Origin: Cryptomeria japonica
Taxonomy: Eukaryota; Streptophyta; Pinopsida; Cupressales; Cupressaceae
Reading direction: 5' to 3'
Length of the DNA stretch: 64,000 nucleotides
NCBI RefSeq assembly: GCF_030272615.1
Contig: NC_081412.1
Location: 140,536,747-140,600,746 of the forward strand
Positions within the stretch are counted from its first letter, which is position 1; every line of letters begins with the position of its first letter. Shown piece by piece: positions 60,041-64,000 of the stretch. A program made the position numbers and the translations under genes. Under the pieces are notes generated by a model. That model was not told the origin of the DNA and searched no databases. It was given only the letters and a program-made list of their open reading frames with translations.

Positions 60041-60605
60041 TATAGCTCCCCCTAAACCAATAATTTCTTTTAGTTAGTAGAGGATCCATCTGCACCAAGT
60101 AGAGGTACAAATCTATCCTTCACTTCACTTTATTCTTTATTTTTCCATATCTTATCCATCTCCTTCTTTTGTTGAACTAGATCAACTTTCTTTTGTGAAG
60201 CATAAGGTCTCATAGTCTTCCCCTTGTAGAAACTTGCAATGTGTCCTAATTTATTAAAATCATAGTAGGTGATACCATGATGTGGAGTATAACTACTTCC
60301 CCTCATGTTATATCTACAATCAACAATCCTATGACTAAAATTGTTGCATGTGTAATAGTAACCATATAAGGATTGAAAATTCATAGCATTTCTCTTGCTC
60401 GTGTAATTGTTCATCTTCTTACTTCTACAACCATTAGCCTTATGAACAAATTTATTGCAAGCATAGCACTAACCATGAAATGGTTGAGAATTCATAGCAT
60501 TGTACCTTGAAGGCCCAAATGAATTCTTACTCATTTTAGTCCTACAATCAATAGCCTTATTCCCAACCTTATTACTATTGGCAAATGCAAACTCCAATGA
60601 GATAT
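60041..60605 (-). pseudogene. N5: fragment of an N-group ORF1
   Basis: Minus-strand remnants of knuckles: a first one degraded (NSNKVGNKAIDC), then CYACNKFVHKANGC, YYTCNNFSHRIVDC and YDFNKLGHIASFYKG. The tail LVQQKKEMDKIWKNKE matches the ORF1 tail of N1 and N2. The 5' side is cut off exactly where the LTR of N4 begins, so N4 probably inserted into this older copy. No LTR of N5 is seen to the left. Confidence 0.65.
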
Positions 60606-61383
60606 TGTAGGTGATTGAAGGTATTGTCATTGATGGCAACCTTACAATCATGTGATATCGGTAGGTAGACACCGACATTGGCACCGACAAACTCTACACC
60701 GGCATACAAAACACCAGCACTAAAAAGGAAGATTACCGACACCCTGGCCGACAACAATTTTGTATAAATGCATTTTGTAATTAATTGTAAAATCTTTTGT
60801 AAGATGACATGGTGGATTGTAATATGACTCATATATGAATGAGATCATTGTAGATCATTTTAAGGGTGAAAAGAAGATGTATGATACGAAATATGAATAG
60901 AAGGTAGTAGACCTAATATACGAATTATTGGATAAGGGTTTATGTATGTAGCAGAGCTTAAACCGGTACTGAATCTGGCATAGCAAATGCTAATCTAAAG
61001 CAGTATAAGACATTGGATTAGTATAACCCATTTTTGTAAGTTAGTGTGACTTCCTCTATAATTGAGCAGTGAGCTCTAGGCACTTGGCCTTTCTGCATGT
61101 GTAGGCCCCTATTGTAGTAGTAATATTCCCTTATTGGCCAGTAAGTGAATATTGTGGGTCACAAATCCCACCGAGGTTTTTCCCATAGCGGGTTTCCTTG
61201 TTAAAATATTGTGTTATGGTGTGCTTTTCATGTTGTGGTTCTTGTTCTTATTTGCTGCATTATTTCTGCTTTATCGGTACACAATTTTAATATGTTTTTC
61301 ATGCTATAAGATAAGAAAATTAATATACCAGTCAGATACTAATTCACCCCCCCCCCCTCTCAGTATCTTTGGGAATCCTAACA
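60606..61383 (+). repeat. 5' LTR of N4
   Basis: 778 bp, TGTAGG to CTAACA. CATTGATGGCAAC near 60625 is the arm that pairs with the PPT flank in other families. Hairpins: GCAT/ATGC (60978-60990), AAGTT/GACTT (61038-61052), CTGC-ATGT-GTAG near 61096, GTGGG/CCCAC (61154-61171), CGAGG/CCTTG (61172-61200), and AGATACTAA (61334-61342) / TCAGTATCT (61360-61368, one mismatch). Confidence 0.82.
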
Positions 61384-61385
61384 AT

Positions 61386-61397
61386 TGGTATCAGAGC
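61386..61397 (+). promoter_or_regulatory. Primer-binding site of N4
   Basis: TGGTATCAGAGC, perfect match to the site in K2. Confidence 0.92.
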
Positions 61398-61454
61398 CCG
61401 GTCCTCTATTTTCAAAAGCCTAACAGCTTGAGGAAGATCTTGACACCGGTAGAG

Positions 61455-62600
61455 ATGGAAAACTTGAGAAAGCAATTGGAAACAACTCTTTTAGACTATG
61501 ATGCATAAAAGGTGAAGAATATCAAACTTGAAGATGATCTAAAGGCTGCTCAGGATATTATTCGAGGACTTTAAGAAAATTATACTATTGCAAGGAAAAA
61601 GAGGAGAAAACTTTGTGAAAAGATGCAGAATGATGAAGATGAAAAGGAAGCTCTTAATGATTTGGTAAGCAAGCTAAGACAAGAAATCAGTACAACAAAG
61701 AATGAGATGCAAGATATGACTATGAGGTTTTATAAAGAAATTGAAGACAGAAAGAAGAATGAAGAAGACTTGGTTAGAAGACTAAATGATGCTGGAAATG
61801 AAAACTCAAGACTTAGTCATGAAAATGATATGTTGAAGACAGATTTGATGCATACACAAAATGACAGAACTGAACTCATGAGACAGAAAGGAATCTTGGA
61901 GAATGAATTGACTACTACAAATCAACACAAGGATAAATTCAAGAAAAGTTCAGAAGAACTTGTTGACATGTTGAAGAATCAAAAACCTAATGGTGATAGA
62001 AATGGCCTTGGCTTTGAAACTGGTGAAAGCTCCAGTACTGCAAACAATCATGATCATAGCAAATCGGTAAGACAACATAATGCATACAAATTCAATGAGA
62101 AATGCTTTAACTATAACAAGTATGGTCATAGAGAAAATCAGTGTAGATCTAGAAATTATCAGAACACTAATACACCCACCGGTCAATATTCTAAATGCAA
62201 CAAAGTTGGTCATAATTCAGAAATTTGCAGAATGAATGTAAGATGTTGTGTTTGTGGAAGATTTGGACACTTATCTAATCAATGTAGAACACATACCGGC
62301 ATAGGATATGGGAAAGCTATTCAGAAAAACAATGTGACTTATTATGCTTGTAACAAGATTGGACATATTGCAAAATTCTATAGAAGCAAGTCCCCATCGG
62401 GAGATAAAAAAGGTCCTAGTTTGAAAGGTAAAGAAAAGGTTGAAGAGGTAAAGCAAGAATTCTCAAAACAATGGATTAGAAAGTCAGATCATAATGTTGA
62501 TGGGAATACTCCTCCACCGGTAGAACAGAGTAACACTCCACCAGCAAGAGACTCTTCATCTAACAAAAGGAAAATCCTTGAGGGTTTAGCAACAAAATGA
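61455..62600 (+). pseudogene. ORF1 of N4, Gag-like
   Basis: MENLRKQLETTLLDYDA from 61455, one frame of 382 codons with two early TAA stops (61506-61508, 61572-61574). A long coiled coil (ALNDLVSKLRQEISTTKNEM...) is followed by GLGFETGESSS and four knuckles: CFNYNKYGHRENQC (second Cys is Tyr), SKCNKVGHNSEIC (first Cys is Tyr), CCVCGRFGHLSNQC intact, and YACNKIGHIAKFY (outer Cys residues are Tyr). The tail VEEVKQEFSKQWIRKS matches the shared ORF1 ending. The Cys to Tyr changes fit G-to-A transitions. Confidence 0.8.
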
Positions 62601-62871
62601 AAAACATGCTATTATTCCCTCGCTTGATGGTGAGAAGTTGAAATTACTTCTATACCGGCAAATGAGCTAAGTTGTGACTTAACCAGTGAGCAATAAATGT
62701 GGTAGTTGGAGAAAATAACATTATAAAGCAAGTGTTTTGGGTCCTTTTTCATTCACCAAGCATTCAAACCTTCGAGAGTGCGAAAATTCCCGAGCGAAGG
62801 CATCCTTAGCGAAAAAGTGAAGCAGTTCATCAAAGAATTCATCCTTAAGGAAGAGTGAGGTATTTATAACT

Positions 62872-64000
62872 ATGGCTTCTTTATCCACTCTTGAATTTAT
62901 TGCAAACCCTACTGTGATTGAGGTTGTTAAGCACCCTAGACCCATTTTCAAACTAGTTCCCGAAATAGCGAAGAAAGATGATAGCATAGGTGCATTTTCT
63001 CAAATTCCTAAGGGAGTAGTATATGCTAAAGACCATAGGATGTATATACATTGTCATATAGAGGAATTAGGTGATGATGAGATCAAAATATGTATAGGAC
63101 TGTGATTTGTGATGAATATGGAAATATCAAGTCGGAACTTAAGATAGTGGAAACCCTAGGTTTTACAGAAATCCTTAGTGTCCCGGATTTTCCCAAGGAT
63201 ATTATAAGGATTGTGCTAAGCGAAGTTCATGGTGAATTCTTCTGGTTGGATACAATTCATAAAATCACAAAGGAAGTCATTAAGGCAGTAATAGGGTTAC
63301 CTTCCACCGGTAGCAGACTTGACAGAACAAAGAAGGTCTCAAATGACACAGTGATAAACCTAACCGGTGCAACATTAGACAAAAGGTCTCTAAGGGTAAA
63401 TGATGTAAAGGAAATAAATGTGAGATTTATCAGTATGATCTTAGGCTACAAAGCTACACATGCAAATAGGTTGAACTCAGTTTCTAGCCTATGTATTAAA
63501 AGAGCTTATGACATGGTTAATGAAAATGCTAGAATAGATGTATGTGAATGGCTCAAAGATGAATTGATAGACAATCTGGGGAAGCTTAAAGGAGATAAGA
63601 AAGGAACATTTAGATTTGGAAATTTGCTTGTTTAACTAATGTTGTACATAACTAAACAAGTACACGGTATTGGTGCAAGAGATTTTGGCTTTGACATTCC
63701 AGTAGGAAAGCAACTATTGGATCTACTAAACAACATGGGAGAAAACTGAGAGAAAAACTTAAATGAATAAATTCAAGCATTGAAGGCTCGAATGAAAACT
63801 AGAGTAAGACTGTCACAAGCTATTGTGGACAAATATCAGAAAGAAATTTGTTGTGTAATCAAGAAAGATGAAATCTGGATGGAGGCAATTATCCCTAGAA
63901 CTATCTGGGTAACTAAAATGGGCTATGAAACAGATGACAATATTATTGAAACTTATGCAAAAGCCCTCCTTGAAGCACCAAAGGAACCCACTGAGAAAGT
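62872..64000 (+). pseudogene. ORF2 of N4, N-terminal part, unknown function
   Basis: Starts MASLSTLEFI. A frameshift lies near 63090 and stops follow (63633 and others). Shared motifs: HCHIEELGDDEIK, WLDTIHKITKEVIKAVIGL, MILGYKATHANRLNSVSS, FRFGNLLV, IWMEAIIPR and MGYETDD...YAKALLEAP, in the same order as N2 and N3. The conserved core therefore survives in four independently decayed copies. It continues beyond the window. Confidence 0.75.

Larger units (their letters stand above)
60606..64000 (+). mobile_element. N4: pol-less LTR retrotransposon, 5' part (runs off the window)
   Basis: 5' LTR 60606-61383, PBS, ORF1 and the beginning of ORF2. The left flank is gatat (60601-60605); the right end is outside the window, so the TSD cannot be tested. 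The LTR is shorter than in the other families and shares its pre-PBS hairpins and CTAACA end with K1 and K2. Confidence 0.85.

Noticed and set aside
1-64000. CRISPR arrays, operons, tRNA or rRNA genes
   Set aside because: None seen; repeats are LTR-related or microsatellites and the gene style is that of plant transposons.

Overview
The window is nuclear DNA of a seed plant with a repeat-rich genome, possibly a gymnosperm. That rests on the density and age of nested Ty1/copia LTR retrotransposons, the low gene content and the AT-rich, decayed sequence; nothing in the window fixes the species. I found no host gene, tRNA or rRNA that I could defend. Nearly everything is LTR retrotransposon, resolved by paired LTRs, target-site duplications (TSDs), primer-binding sites (PBS, complementary to initiator tRNA-Met: TGGTATCAGAGC) and polypurine tracts (PPT).

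Layout. 1-2735 is an old dispersed repeat, with a second copy of its first 1.9 kb at 54.3-56.26 kb. 2736-17070 is a pol-less element (called N1 here, minus strand) split by an autonomous-type Copia (K1, 8132-15182, plus). 17076-20293 is unassigned sequence. 20294-27984 is a second pol-less element (N2, minus, TSD ttgta). 28265-54180 is a Copia element (K2, plus, TSD tgttg) that carries two later insertions 22 bp apart: a minus-strand Copia (K3, 33916-45250, TSD aattg), itself broken in one LTR by a 4.04-kb insert (S1, 34909-38947, TSD gatca), and a third pol-less element (N3, 45273-52707, TSD gagag). 56.26-58.64 kb is a long pyrimidine-rich low-complexity tract. 60.04-60.6 kb is a fragment of a pol-less element (N5) cut by a fourth one (N4, 60606 to the window end).

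How the parts relate. K1, K2 and K3 have the usual Copia gag-protease-integrase-RT-RNase H order, all broken by stops. N1-N5 have no pol. The long copies instead carry ORF1, a Gag-like protein (coiled coil plus four CCHC-type zinc knuckles), and ORF2, a protein of about 1,050-1,095 residues that I do not recognise (conserved N-terminal region, basic linker, middle region, acidic or K/E-rich linker, helical C-terminus). They share almost identical PPT flanks, the same PBS and the same LTR architecture with the Copia elements, so mobilisation in trans by Copia enzymes is the natural reading.

The most unusual structure is in the LTRs. Between the TATA region and the PBS they hold a chain of short hairpins whose stems differ between families while pairing is largely kept (many compensatory or G-U changes) and whose loops are conserved. 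In K3, N2 and N3 part of this chain is an array of mini-hairpins with TTAAC/CTAACA-type loops. A further inverted repeat brackets the PPT. All of this was read by eye; no alignment or folding program was run.
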